From the NCBI GenBank assembly GCA_029262115.1, contig JAJCZZ010000016.1, positions 1 to 64,000 on the forward strand: 64,000 bases of DNA. Reading direction: 5' to 3'. The DNA is from Gemmatimonadota bacterium. Its GTDB lineage: Bacteria; Gemmatimonadota; Gemmatimonadetes; Longimicrobiales; Gaopeijiaceae. Both the position numbers and the translations under genes were made by a program. Below are positions 23,690-33,028 of this stretch, one piece after another (the first letter of the stretch is position 1; every line of letters starts with the position of its first letter). The notes under the pieces were generated by a model. That model ran no database searches. It worked only from the letters and a program-made list of their open reading frames with translations, and was not told the origin of the DNA.

Positions 23690-26664
23690 CCGAGTCGCTT
23701 CGCACACGCTTCTTCCGCACCGCCGCTGTGGCCGCCGTCGCCGCCGTCGCGCTCATTCCCGCCGGCCTCCACGCGCAGACGCTGACCACGGCCGACATGG
23801 CCGAGTTGCGTCCCAGGAGCATCGGACCGGCCGTCACGGGCGGTCGCGTCCACGACGTCGAAGCCGTGCCCTCCGACCCCTCGATCATGTACGTGGCCGC
23901 CGCGTCCGGGGGACTGTGGAAGAGCACGAATCGCGGACACACGTGGACCAACCTCACCGACACGATGGCAGTCAGTACGTTCGGCGACGTGGCGCTCGCC
24001 CCGAGCGACCCGAACATCGTCTACGCGGGCACCGGCGAGCAGCAAAATCGGCAGAGCTCGTCCTACGGGAACGGCGTGTACCGCTCCGACGACGGTGGTG
24101 CGACCTGGCGGCACCTGGGGCTCGAGAATACGCGCCACATCGGCAGGATCCGCGTGCATCCGACCAACCCGGACATCGCGTACGTCGCGGCACTCGGCAA
24201 TCTGTGGGCCGGAAGCGCGGACCGCGGCGTGTACCGAACTCGCGACGGCGGCCGCAGTTGGGACAAGGTCCTCTATGTCGACCAATTCACCGGGGCGGTG
24301 GACCTCGTCATGGACGCGCGTAATCCCGACATCCTCTACGCGGCCACGTATCAGCGCCTCCGCCGCGCGTGGGGCTTCAACGGAGGCGGTCCCGGCAGCG
24401 GCATCCACAAGACGACCGACGGCGGTCAGACGTGGACGGAGCTGACGAACGGGATTCCCGGCGCCGACAAAGGTCGCATCGGGCTGGCCATCTCCCGGTC
24501 GAACCCACGGGTGTTGAACGCTCTCATCGAGTTCGCCGACCGCGACCAGACCGGCACCTACCGTTCGGAAGACGGGGGCGGATCCTGGGAGCGCGTGAAC
24601 GAGATGGACATCCGCCCCATGTACTACTCGCACATCTTCATCGACCCCAACGACGAGGACGTGGTCTACACGCTGGCCACCCGCTCCTTCGTGAGCGAGG
24701 ACGGGGGACGCACCTTCGAGGCGATCGCGCCCGCGCCGACCTACGACGTCGGTGTACACGCCGACCACCACACGCTGTGGATCGACCCGAACGACTCGAA
24801 CCACCTGTTCCTGGCCGGTGACGCCGGACTTCACGAGACGTACGATCGCGGCCGGAACTTCCGGAAGATCAACAACTTCCCGATCGCCCAGATGTACGCC
24901 ATCGGCGTCGACATGCGTGAACCGTACAACGTCTTCGTCGGCCTTCAGGACAACCACTCGTTCATGGGACCGAGCCAGACGCGCCGGTGGATCGGCATCG
25001 TCAACGACGACTGGAAGCAGAACGGCTTCGGCGACGGCATGCACTGGCAGGCCGACCCGCGGCCCGGCGCCCGGTACACCTACGGCAGTTCGAACGGTGG
25101 GAACTACTTCCGGTACGACTTCTACACCGGTGACATGATGGACATCAGCCCCGAACCGATGCCGGGAGAGGAGGGTTACCGGTTCGATTGGACGTCGCCG
25201 ATGCTCCTGTCCGAGCACGATCCGGACGTTCTGTACGTGGCGGGCAACCGCTTCCTCATCTCCCCGGACAACGGTGAGAGCTGGACGGCGTCCGACGACT
25301 TGAGCCGGCAGGTCGACCGGGATCTCCTGGAGATAATGGGCGTCCGTGGCTCAGACATCACGGTCTCCAGAAACGACGGCACCAGCAGCTTCGGCGAAGC
25401 CGTAACCATCGACGAGTCGTCGCTCGACGCACGGGTACTCTGGGTCGGTTTCGACGACGGCAACCTTCAGGTGACGCGAGACCGCGGCCGGACGTGGACC
25501 GAGGTGTCCCGCAATGTCCGGGGGATCGCAGACGGCACGTATGTGAGCCGGATCACCGCCTCCCTCAGTGCTGTGGGCACCGCGTACGCCGCCTTCGATG
25601 GCCACCGCGACGGCGACTTCCGCCCGTTCCTGTTCCGCACCGAGGACTTCGGACGCACCTGGACACCCCTTCACGCCGGGCTGCCCGCCATGGGTGTGGT
25701 CAACGACGTCATCGAGCACCCCGACAACCCGGACATCCTGTTCGTCGGAACCGAGCACCACGTGTTCGCGAGCAGCGACCGGGGCCGCACGTGGGCCAAG
25801 GCGCCGGGACTGCCGACCACGCACTACGACGACATACTGATCCATCCCCGGGAAAAGGATCTCGTGCTCGGAACGCACGGCCGAGGCGTATGGATCATCG
25901 ACGACGTCGGCCCCCTCGCAGAGTGGCCCCGAGCCGTCGGCTCCGCGCACCTGTTCAGCATCGCGCCCGCCACAATGATGATCTACCGGAAGGACACCTC
26001 GTACCGAGGCCAGTCGGAGTTCCACGGACAGAACCCGCCGGACGGAGCGCTGATCACCTACAAGCTCGGCGCCGGCACCGGCCCGGCCACCCTGCGGATC
26101 ACCGCACCGAACGGTCAGGTGGTGCGCACCATGACCGTGCCGTCCTCACCCGGCACACACCGGATCAACTGGGACCTCCGCCACCCCATGAATCCGGATT
26201 CGGACGAATGGGTTCTGTGGGACAACCCAGAGTTGGCGCGCCCCACGACCACGCGCGGGCCATGGGTGTCACCTGGTGCGTACACCGTAACCCTCCAAGC
26301 GCGCGGCGCGTCGTCTACCAAGACGGTCCGCGTTCAGGGCGACCCGGAAATGCCCATCTCGGTGGCGCAGTATCAGGCTCGGGAGCGCTTCATGCTCGAC
26401 CTGATGGATCTCCAGGCGGAGATCCGCGCCCAGATGGAAGCACGGGGAATCAGTGGAGGCGGCGGCGGCTTCTTCGGAGGAGGCTCCCCCGACCTGTCGA
26501 CCGTGGAAGGCAAGCTCCAGACGGCAAGTCGCACGGCCGGCAGCGTCTTTTCGTCCATGAGCGGCGGTGGCGTTCGCGGCGGCACCCTCCTGCCTCCGAC
26601 CCAAACCATGCGGGACCGCGTAGCCGCGGCCCGAGCGCTCCTGCGCGAGGTCATGGAGATGTAG
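23686..26664 (+). CDS. Very long secreted BNR/VPS10-type beta-propeller protein
   Basis: A 992-residue exported protein: basic start, hydrophobic AAVAAVAAVALIPAGLHA, cleavage near HAQ. The bulk is a string of propeller blades with repeated Asp-box motifs (STNRGHTW, SDDGGATW, TRDGGRSW, TTDGGQTW, SEDGGGSW, SRDRGRTW-like), as in sialidase/sortilin (VPS10) propellers. Around residues 785-880 an immunoglobulin-like fold appears (RITAPNGQVVRTM, INWDLRHP), then a glycine-rich stretch (GGGGGFFGGG). Proteins of this type are often annotated glycosyl hydrolase, but no catalytic residues are evident; a surface or periplasmic binding or folding role is as likely. It overlaps the exonuclease gene by 4 bases. 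Confidence 0.88.
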   Translation: MTESLRTRFFRTAAVAAVAAVALIPAGLHAQTLTTADMAELRPRSIGPAVTGGRVHDVEAVPSDPSIMYVAAASGGLWKSTNRGHTWTNLTDTMAVSTFGDVALAPSDPNIVYAGTGEQQNRQSSSYGNGVYRSDDGGATWRHLGLENTRHIGRIRVHPTNPDIAYVAALGNLWAGSADRGVYRTRDGGRSWDKVLYVDQFTGAVDLVMDARNPDILYAATYQRLRRAWGFNGGGPGSGIHKTTDGGQTWTELTNGIPGADKGRIGLAISRSNPRVLNALIEFADRDQTGTYRSEDGGGSWERVNEMDIRPMYYSHIFIDPNDEDVVYTLATRSFVSEDGGRTFEAIAPAPTYDVGVHADHHTLWIDPNDSNHLFLAGDAGLHETYDRGRNFRKINNFPIAQMYAIGVDMREPYNVFVGLQDNHSFMGPSQTRRWIGIVNDDWKQNGFGDGMHWQADPRPGARYTYGSSNGGNYFRYDFYTGDMMDISPEPMPGEEGYRFDWTSPMLLSEHDPDVLYVAGNRFLISPDNGESWTASDDLSRQVDRDLLEIMGVRGSDITVSRNDGTSSFGEAVTIDESSLDARVLWVGFDDGNLQVTRDRGRTWTEVSRNVRGIADGTYVSRITASLSAVGTAYAAFDGHRDGDFRPFLFRTEDFGRTWTPLHAGLPAMGVVNDVIEHPDNPDILFVGTEHHVFASSDRGRTWAKAPGLPTTHYDDILIHPREKDLVLGTHGRGVWIIDDVGPLAEWPRAVGSAHLFSIAPATMMIYRKDTSYRGQSEFHGQNPPDGALITYKLGAGTGPATLRITAPNGQVVRTMTVPSSPGTHRINWDLRHPMNPDSDEWVLWDNPELARPTTTRGPWVSPGAYTVTLQARGASSTKTVRVQGDPEMPISVAQYQARERFMLDLMDLQAEIRAQMEARGISGGGGGFFGGGSPDLSTVEGKLQTASRTAGSVFSSMSGGGVRGGTLLPPTQTMRDRVAAARALLREVMEM

Positions 26665-26697
26665 CCCTTACGCGCCTCCGCACGACTCGGTAACTGA

Positions 26698-26723
26698 GCG
26701 GCCGGCGCTAACCCGCCGGCCGT
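26698..26723 (+). terminator. Strong GC hairpin after the BNR-repeat gene
   Basis: CGGCCGGCG (26699-26707) pairs perfectly with CGCCGGCCG (26714-26722) around a 6-base loop, 34 bases past the stop codon. Only a short TTC follows rather than a T run, so it may terminate weakly or protect the mRNA end. Confidence 0.5.
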
Positions 26724-26802
26724 TCAGCGTTCAGTCTCCATCATGGTGGTGATCCACCAGCTGAAAGAGAAACGCGGACCGGCATCACCGTCCTCCCGGC
26801 CA

Positions 26803-26840
26803 TTGTACTCGGCACATAATGTACACTATAGTTGTACAAC
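26803..26840 (+). promoter_or_regulatory. Promoter and twin TGTACA operator of yefM-yoeB
   Basis: A -35-like TTGTAC (26803-26808) and a -10-like TATAGT (26827-26832) are 18 bases apart. Two TGTACA hexamers lie at 26820-26825 and 26833-26838, the second inside the perfect 10-base palindrome GTTGTACAAC. They are 13 bases centre to centre and overlap the -10 and start site. In E. coli the YefM-YoeB complex binds adjacent palindromes with TGTACA cores, so the same arrangement here marks autoregulation. Confidence 0.75.
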
Positions 26841-26857
26841 TACATCAGGAGAACTCA

Positions 26858-27136
26858 ATGTCTGAGCAAGTCTCATATAGCTACGCCCGACAGAATCTCG
26901 CTCGAATCTTGACGGTTGCCGAAGAGAGGCAGGAACCGGTGATCATCACTCGGCGGGGCCATGAGGACATGGCGTTGATTCCGGCGGACGAACTGCGCGG
27001 CCTCGAGGAGTCAGCCCACCTGATGCGGTCCCCCAAGAACGCGCAACGGCTTCTTCATGCGCTGCAGAGTGCGCTCGAGAACGAAGGAGTTGCCGAATCT
27101 CCCGCGTCACTGAGGAGAGTACTCGGTCTTGAGTAG
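26858..27136 (+). CDS. yefM: YefM (Phd/YefM family) antitoxin
   Basis: A 92-residue antitoxin beginning MSEQVSYSYARQNLARILT, with VIITRRGHEDMALIPADEL, the Phd/YefM DNA-binding and dimerisation fold. The flexible C-terminal part (SPKNAQRLLHALQSALENE) is the toxin-wrapping segment. The start follows AGGAG by 7 bases; an upstream in-frame ATG lies inside the operator and is unlikely. It neutralises YoeB and represses the operon by binding TGTACA palindromes. The toxin gene overlaps its end by 8 bases. Confidence 0.93.
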   Translation: MSEQVSYSYARQNLARILTVAEERQEPVIITRRGHEDMALIPADELRGLEESAHLMRSPKNAQRLLHALQSALENEGVAESPASLRRVLGLE

Positions 27137-27407
27137 GAAGACCCCTCCAGAGCGAGGTGTCTTCTTTCAGGACGAATTCCGGGAGGACCTTCGCTTCTGG
27201 ATCGACACCAATAGGCGGGTTGCTCTAAGAGTCATGGATCTCGTCGACGCCGTCACGCGCGATCCCTTTAACGGAATCGGCAAGCCTGAACGCCTGAGAC
27301 ATCTGGCGCCCAGCATGTGGTCGCGGCGAATCACCCAGGAGCACCGACTCGTGTACTTGGTTCGAAACGACCGCATAGATTTCCTTCAATGCCGATACCA
27401 CTACTAG
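27129..27407 (+). CDS. yoeB: YoeB toxin (Txe/YoeB family mRNA interferase)
   Basis: A 92-residue RelE-fold toxin. The family core is complete: NGIGKPERLRH, MWSRRITQEHRLVY and the C-terminal CRYHY, holding the arginine, histidine and tyrosine used for ribosome-dependent mRNA cleavage. The N-terminus (SRKTPPERGVFFQDEFRED) is somewhat longer than in E. coli YoeB. Translation appears to start at TTG 27129 inside the antitoxin gene, an 8-base overlap that would keep toxin output below antitoxin. No downstream gene joins the operon. Confidence 0.93.
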   Translation: MSRKTPPERGVFFQDEFREDLRFWIDTNRRVALRVMDLVDAVTRDPFNGIGKPERLRHLAPSMWSRRITQEHRLVYLVRNDRIDFLQCRYHY

Positions 27408-28023
27408 CAATACCGCTTGTCCGCTTGCTCGCGGGTGTCGACGCTCTGGTGCTGCCGGCGTGACCCCGGCAAAGTACCGTTCAGGGCCACGACCAGCTTG
27501 CCGCGAACACATTCGTTCACCGCCGTCGACCGAATCAGGCGCCTCAACCCACCAGCCGCTCCCCGACGGCCAGCGCAGCGCCGCCGTCGACCCAACCCGC
27601 CCCCCAAACCCACAGGCCCCAAGGCCGGACGGATCGGCGGCCCGCTCGCAGGCTCCAGCGGGGGACCCCCGTTGAAGGAGGGAACCCGGCGCGTGGATTT
27701 GGTCGGCCGCGCGCCGTGTAGCGCAGCCTCCGCCCGCTAGGACCTCCAAACACGCCCCCAGGCGGAGCGATCCCGACCCCACGGGGGTCCGCCGCCGGAG
27801 CCCAACCCAAAACGCCCACCCTACCTACGAATCCGCTCCGGCCGCCTCATCACGATTCTCCACCCCCGGCTGATCGACTACCCCCACGCCCCCTCCCCTT
27901 GCCGAAGCACCTTCTCGTGATCTTGATTGTTTCACATCGATTCTATATCGACATCGACTCTCCCCCGTGCCGTTTCGATTGCACATCGGTGCCCCTTCTC
28001 CCTCTCGGACCTCGCTCGGAGCC
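27408..28023. other. Gene-free interval after the toxin-antitoxin module
   Basis: I see no supported gene in these 616 bases on either strand; the open frames are proline/arginine/alanine-rich shadows with no motif. The stretch is C-rich on the plus strand, with a 12-base direct repeat CCGCCGTCGACC at 27520-27531 and 27581-27592. The last 100 bases turn AT-richer (27918-27960) and probably carry the promoter of the next gene. It may be a relic of the insertion that brought the toxin-antitoxin pair. Confidence 0.5.
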
Positions 28024-28413
28024 ATGCTCTTCTACGCCCATTCCGGCATCCGCTACCTGGTGTTCCTATCCGGTGTGATCACGCTCGGATACGCTCTTTT
28101 CGGACTGGTCGCCCGGCGCGATCATGACAAAGGAATGCGCATTGCCGCCGCGATCTTCGCCGGTTCGCTTGACCTCAACATCTTGGTCGGCGCTGGCCTG
28201 CTGTTCTCTGGACGCTTCTTCCCCGGAGTCGGCGTCCACCTCGTCTTCATGCTGGCGGCCACCGTGGTCGCCCACCTCGTGCCTGGCGTGATGAAGCGCA
28301 CGAGTGTCGAGAAACGAACGTACGCTCCCTATGTCATCGGTACGGCCGTATCTCTAGCACTCGTAGTGACGGGAATCACGATGCTGGGACGCCCGCTTTT
28401 GGGAAGCGGATGA
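28024..28413 (+). CDS. Small integral membrane protein, four segments
   Basis: A 130-residue protein with four hydrophobic helices: about 8-26 (YLVFLSGVITLGYALFG), 37-59, 68-85 (VHLVFMLAATVVAHLV) and 101-123. Charged loops (ARRDHDKGM, KRTSVEKRT) separate them. I recognise no named family with certainty; it resembles small cytochrome-oxidase- or phage-infection-associated membrane proteins of GC-rich bacteria. The ATG at 28024 lies just after GGAG, closer than ideal; a start 19 codons upstream is possible but would add a polar tail. It stands alone between the toxin-antitoxin region and the patatin gene. Confidence 0.7.
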   Translation: MLFYAHSGIRYLVFLSGVITLGYALFGLVARRDHDKGMRIAAAIFAGSLDLNILVGAGLLFSGRFFPGVGVHLVFMLAATVVAHLVPGVMKRTSVEKRTYAPYVIGTAVSLALVVTGITMLGRPLLGSG

Positions 28414-28615
28414 TCGGAATCGACTGAACCGGCTGACGCGCTACGCGACGCCATGATTCGGAACGCCAAGACCCTCGCCGGTCGACTCGGGGTGTCCCCG
28501 CGGTTTCTTTGTGAATTCGCCATTGGAGAAGCTCCTCCGGCTTGCGGTTCACACGATCTGGAACGACAGCGAAACTTAAGGCTATGAGTGCGTCCAGCCA
28601 CACTTAAGGGTTTTC

Positions 28616-29806
28616 ATGCCGCCATCGCTGCCCCCACTCGAAGCCCACGCCGACGCGAGCGATACCCGGGGACCGCGCGATCTGGGTCTCGTCATGGGTG
28701 GGGGTGGCGCGAGAGCCGCCTACCAGGTCGGCTTCCTGCGGCACCTCGCGCGCCGATTCCCGAATCTCGAAATCCCGTACATCACGGGTGTCTCCGCAGG
28801 GGCCATCAACGCGGCCCATCTGGCGTCGCACCACGGGACGTTCCTCCAGGCGGCCGACGAACTCTCTTGCCTATGGGGCGACCTCACCGTCGAGGATGTC
28901 TTCCGGGTCGACGGCCGCGCGCTCGCCCTCAATGCTCTTCGGTGGCTCGCACAGTTGATCTTCGGTGGCTTTCGGGGGACGTCCGGTGTTCGGGGCCTGG
29001 TGGACACGCAGCCACTGCGTGAATACCTGACGGAAGCGCTCCACGCCGTCGACGGGGAGTTGACGGGAGTCCACCAAAACCTTCGCGCGGGGGGCCTGCG
29101 GGCCGTCGCGATCAGCACGTCGAGCTACAGCACAGGCCAATCCGTCACGTGGGTCGAGGGTGAGGACATCCGTGAGTGGGAGCGTCCCCAACGACGCGCG
29201 GTCAACACCTGCTTGACGGTCGAGCACATCATGGCGTCCGCCGCTCTGCCCTTGCTCTTTCCCTCCGTCGAGCTCGAGGGTGCATGGTACGGAGATGGTG
29301 GTATCAGACTAACCGCTCCGATGTCGCCCGCTCTACACCTCGGTGCCCGCCGTGTCATGGCCATTTCGACCCGGTACGCGAGGAGTCAGGCCGAAGCGGA
29401 CGAGCCCACCGTCTTCGGCTACCCACCACCGGCTCAGGTGGCCGGTGTGCTCATGAACTCGATTTTCCTTGACCTGCTCGACCACGACGCGCTTCGTCTC
29501 GAGAGGCTCAACCAACTGCTGACCGAGTTGCCCGAGGAGAAGCGGTTGGGCCTTCGCCCGGTGAAGCTTCTCATCCACCGTCCCTCTACCGACCTCGGCA
29601 GACTGGCCACACAGTACGAAGTGCAGCTACCTCGGTTCTTCCGATTCCTGACCCGCTCCCTCGGAACTCGTGAAACACAGAGCCCCGACTTCTTGAGTTT
29701 GGTGATGTTTCAACCCGACTACCTCAGAGCCTTGATGGAGATCGGCGAGGCCGACGCCGACGCGAACGCCGACGAAGTCCTCGAGTTCTTCACCGGCGAT
29801 CTCTAG
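28616..29806 (+). CDS. Patatin-like phospholipase
   Basis: A 396-residue patatin-family lipase. The oxyanion glycines GLVMGGGGARAAYQVGFL, the nucleophile motif GVSAGAINAAH, and the catalytic aspartate in WYGDGGIRLTAPMSPALHLGA form the Ser-Asp dyad. There is no signal peptide, so the N-terminus is probably cytoplasmic or membrane-peripheral. Patatins hydrolyse acyl chains from phospholipids or other lipids. The acyl-CoA dehydrogenase gene begins 18 bases after its stop, so the pair may form a lipid-release and beta-oxidation unit. AAGGG precedes the ATG at a moderate distance. Confidence 0.92.
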   Translation: MPPSLPPLEAHADASDTRGPRDLGLVMGGGGARAAYQVGFLRHLARRFPNLEIPYITGVSAGAINAAHLASHHGTFLQAADELSCLWGDLTVEDVFRVDGRALALNALRWLAQLIFGGFRGTSGVRGLVDTQPLREYLTEALHAVDGELTGVHQNLRAGGLRAVAISTSSYSTGQSVTWVEGEDIREWERPQRRAVNTCLTVEHIMASAALPLLFPSVELEGAWYGDGGIRLTAPMSPALHLGARRVMAISTRYARSQAEADEPTVFGYPPPAQVAGVLMNSIFLDLLDHDALRLERLNQLLTELPEEKRLGLRPVKLLIHRPSTDLGRLATQYEVQLPRFFRFLTRSLGTRETQSPDFLSLVMFQPDYLRALMEIGEADADANADEVLEFFTGDL

Positions 29807-29824
29807 ACCAGAGCGAACAAGACC

Positions 29825-31795
29825 ATGTCCAACGCCGCCAACGTTACGAACCACGCCTCCGAGCAGGAGGCTCGTGAGGTCGCCGAAGCTGCCCGGGAGA
29901 AAGACTGGGAGAAGAGGAGCTTCGCCCGCGCTCTCTTCGAGGGTCGCTTCAACCTGGACCTCGTCTATCCCCACCCACGGCCCGACGCCGCCGAAGAGAC
30001 CAGGGCCGAGGAATTCCTTTCCCGTCTGAAGGCGTTCGCCCGGGACCACATCGACGGCGATGCGATCGACCGGGAGGGGTGGGTGCCCCAGGAAGTCCTG
30101 GACGGGCTAGCCGAGGTGGGCGCGTTCGGCATGAAGATCCCGCGGGAGTATGGGGGGCTCGGCCTCTCGCAGACTTCCTACAACAAGGCGCTGGCCATCG
30201 TTGCGTCCCGGTGTGGAGCGACAGGCGCCTTCCTGTCAGCCCACCAGTCGATCGGGGTCCCCGGCCCGATCATCAAGTTCGGGACGCAGCAGCAGAAGGA
30301 CGAATACCTCCCCCGTCTGGCTCGGGGTGAGCTCTCGGCATTCGCGCTGACGGAGCCTGACGTCGGCTCGGACCCGGCCAACATGAGCACGGTGGCCGAG
30401 CTGTCCGAGGACGGGAGCCACTACCTCCTGAACGGCGAGAAGCTCTGGTGCACCAACGGTCCACGTGCGGACATTATCATCGTCATGGCACGCACGATGG
30501 CGCGCGACGGATCGAACAAGCGGCGTACGAGCGCCTTCGTCGTCGAGATGAAGTGGGAGGGCGTGGAGGTAGCCCAGACGTGCAGCTTCATGGGTCTCCG
30601 CGGGCTGTCGAACGGCGTCATCAAGTTCCACGACGTGAAGGTGCCCGCGGAGAGCCTGCTCTGGGGTGAGGGCAAAGGACTCAAGCTGGCGCTCATCACC
30701 TTGAACACCGGCCGCCTCGCTCTGCCGGCCTTCTGCGCCGCCGCAGGCAAGGGCGCTCTGGAGATGTGTCGGGACTGGGCCAACGCCCGTGTCCAGTGGG
30801 GTCTCCCGGTGGGGCGACACGATGCGGTCGCTCAGAAGTTGGGTAAGATGGCCGCGGACACCTTCGCGATGGACGCCGTGGTTGGACTCACCTCGGCTAT
30901 GGCCGATTCCGGCACGTTCGATATCCGGCTCGAAGCAGCGATCGCTAAGCTGTGGGCCACGGAGGTCGGCTGGGAGCTGGTCAACGACGCGCTTCAGGTT
31001 CGCGGCGGGCGCGGATACGAGACGCACGACTCGCTCCTGGCCCGGGGGGAGACGCCCTACCCTATCGAGCGTTGGCTGCGCGACATGCGCATCAACACCA
31101 TTTTCGAGGGTTCGTCCGAGATCATGCGCCTCTTCATCGCTCGTGAAGCGGTAGATCAACACCTGAGCGTTGCGGGCGACATCATCGACCCGAAAGCGTC
31201 AGTGGGTCAGAAGCTCACGGCGTTGGTCCAGGCAGGCCTGTTTTACGCCTGGTGGTATCCGACGCGATTCCTCGGCTGGAGCTTCTGGCCGCGCTACGCC
31301 GAGTTCGGCTCGTTGGCACGTCACATGCGCTTCGTGGCGCGGACGTCCCGGAAGCTCGCGCGGTCGACCTTCCACGCAATGATCCGCTTCGGTCCGAAGC
31401 TCGAGCGGCGGCAGGCCGTGCTCGGCCGGATTGTGGACGTCGGTACGGAGCTACTCGTCATGACCGCAGTTTGCGTCCGTGCCCAGATGCTGCTTACGGA
31501 CGACGCTTCGGACGTCACCCCACGAACGCTTGCGGATCTTTATTGCCGGCACGCACGCCGCCGGATCGACTCCAGCTTCGACCGCCTCTTCGACAACGAT
31601 GACGTGGCGACGTATCAGGTCGCTCGGGAGATGCTCGACGGGAAGTACACCTGGCTCGAAGAGGGCATCGTTTCGCTCGATACGTACCGCGAGCAGGTCG
31701 AAAAGGCACTCTCGGCGGAGGCGTCGACGGTGACCACCCCTTCAACGGCATCCCCGGGAAAAGGTTCGCTCGCTACAGCCACCCCTTCCGCCTGA
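29825..31795 (+). CDS. Acyl-CoA dehydrogenase, long form with C-terminal extension
   Basis: A 656-residue flavoprotein. The standard core runs to about residue 440: [44 protein letters not shown], and the catalytic glutamate region [19 protein letters not shown]. About 210 further residues form a helical extension ([18 protein letters not shown], later [16 protein letters not shown]) like that of VLCAD/ACAD9-type enzymes, which bind membranes through this part. It would oxidise long-chain acyl-CoA in beta-oxidation using FAD and an electron-transfer flavoprotein. It follows the patatin gene closely and overlaps the corA 3' end convergently by 23 bases. Confidence 0.93.
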   Translation: MSNAANVTNHASEQEAREVAEAAREKDWEKRSFARALFEGRFNLDLVYPHPRPDAAEETRAEEFLSRLKAFARDHIDGDAIDREGWVPQEVLDGLAEVGAFGMKIPREYGGLGLSQTSYNKALAIVASRCGATGAFLSAHQSIGVPGPIIKFGTQQQKDEYLPRLARGELSAFALTEPDVGSDPANMSTVAELSEDGSHYLLNGEKLWCTNGPRADIIIVMARTMARDGSNKRRTSAFVVEMKWEGVEVAQTCSFMGLRGLSNGVIKFHDVKVPAESLLWGEGKGLKLALITLNTGRLALPAFCAAAGKGALEMCRDWANARVQWGLPVGRHDAVAQKLGKMAADTFAMDAVVGLTSAMADSGTFDIRLEAAIAKLWATEVGWELVNDALQVRGGRGYETHDSLLARGETPYPIERWLRDMRINTIFEGSSEIMRLFIAREAVDQHLSVAGDIIDPKASVGQKLTALVQAGLFYAWWYPTRFLGWSFWPRYAEFGSLARHMRFVARTSRKLARSTFHAMIRFGPKLERRQAVLGRIVDVGTELLVMTAVCVRAQMLLTDDASDVTPRTLADLYCRHARRRIDSSFDRLFDNDDVATYQVAREMLDGKYTWLEEGIVSLDTYREQVEKALSAEASTVTTPSTASPGKGSLATATPSA

Positions 31796-32846
31796 AAAAC
31801 GCGACCATTCCGCTTCCGATCACCACCATGAACAGGAGCAACGCGGGGTAGGCCCAGCGAACGGCCAGCTCCGGCATGAACTCGAAATTCATTCCGTAGA
31901 TCCCCGCGAAAAACGTGAGCGGAATGAAGATGCTGGCCATGATGGTCAGCACCTTCATGATCTCATTGGCGCGAAAGCTGACCATCGAAAGGTAGAGGTC
32001 CACCATTCCGGAGACGACGTCACGGAGGGACTCGATCGTATCGAGCGCCTGAACCGTGTGATCCTGGACGTCCCTCATGAAGACTTTGGTGGAGTCATCG
32101 AAGAGGTGGGTCTCACTTCTCAGGATCGAGTTGAGCATCTCGCGAACGGGCCACATTGCACGGCGCAGGGTGATCAACTCGCGTTTCAGTGCGTGTAGGA
32201 CCTGCATCGTGTCCTGACTCGAGTCGGCGAGCACCCGTTCGTCCAGGACCTCCGTGAACTCACCGATCTCCTCGATGACGGTGAAGTAGTGGTCGACCAC
32301 GGCGTCGATCAGGGCGTAGGCCAGGTAGTCGGACCCTCGCGAGCGGATCCTCGTCCGACCGGCACGGATCCGCTCCCGCACGCCGTTGAAGACGTCGCCG
32401 TACCTTTCCTGGAATGAGAACACGTAGTTCTCTCCCACGACCAGCGACAGCTGCTCCTCGATCACTTCCTTTCGCTCGACATTCCAGGTGAGCATGGGCA
32501 GGGTCACGAATGTGTGTCCCTCGTACTCTTCGATCTTGGCGCGCTGACCCGGGGAAGCGATGTCTTCCTGGACCAGCGGGTGCCACTCGAAGCGCTCGCC
32601 GACACGACCGATCAGTTCCACCTCGTGGAGGCCGTCGATATTGATCCAGCTCACCGTCGGCAGCTTCTTCAGCTTGAGGCATTCATCGATGCTCGCCTCC
32701 TCGTTGTCATTGAGTTGCTTCTCGTCGTAGTCGAGGAAGCGCACGCGAACACGTTCGACCTTCTGCGGGCCGGACGATACCAGCGTGCCGGGCGCCGATC
32801 CGGGCTTCTTGGCTCGGCGTCGTACGAGGCGGCCCATGACCTTCAT
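31773..32846 (-). CDS. corA: CorA family magnesium/cobalt transporter
   Basis: A CorA channel of about 357 residues. The cytoplasmic domain has the family pattern [43 protein letters not shown] and [19 protein letters not shown]. Two C-terminal helices flank the selectivity motif [10 protein letters not shown], and the tail FFRRKGWL is typical. It forms a homopentamer for Mg uptake across the inner membrane. The frame is open further upstream to 33047, crossing the ctaA start. Comparison with the Thermotoga protein (KKG..PGTLV near the start) favours MKVMGRL at 32846; ribosome sites are poor at every candidate, so the start is uncertain. Confidence 0.9.
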   Translation of the reverse strand: MKVMGRLVRRRAKKPGSAPGTLVSSGPQKVERVRVRFLDYDEKQLNDNEEASIDECLKLKKLPTVSWINIDGLHEVELIGRVGERFEWHPLVQEDIASPGQRAKIEEYEGHTFVTLPMLTWNVERKEVIEEQLSLVVGENYVFSFQERYGDVFNGVRERIRAGRTRIRSRGSDYLAYALIDAVVDHYFTVIEEIGEFTEVLDERVLADSSQDTMQVLHALKRELITLRRAMWPVREMLNSILRSETHLFDDSTKVFMRDVQDHTVQALDTIESLRDVVSGMVDLYLSMVSFRANEIMKVLTIMASIFIPLTFFAGIYGMNFEFMPELAVRWAYPALLLFMVVIGSGMVAFFRRKGWL

Positions 32847-33028
32847 CTGGCGAGCCGGGTTGAGGGCCTCGACAATCGACGTCCGTTCGTGTTCGCGGTA
32901 GTGCGCCATGAAGAGCCTGTCACCGTAGGAGGTCGCTACGAATCCAACGTTGCCCCGAACAATGTTGTCGGAGGAGCGGAGCGTCGAGGGCAGGAGAACC
33001 CGGCCCCGGATCGGGGGTACCCGGCGCC

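Noticed and set aside
23551-25218. 555-codon minus-strand frame opposite the propeller gene.
   Set aside because: Mirror of repeated Asp-box codons; valine/arginine-rich with no motif.
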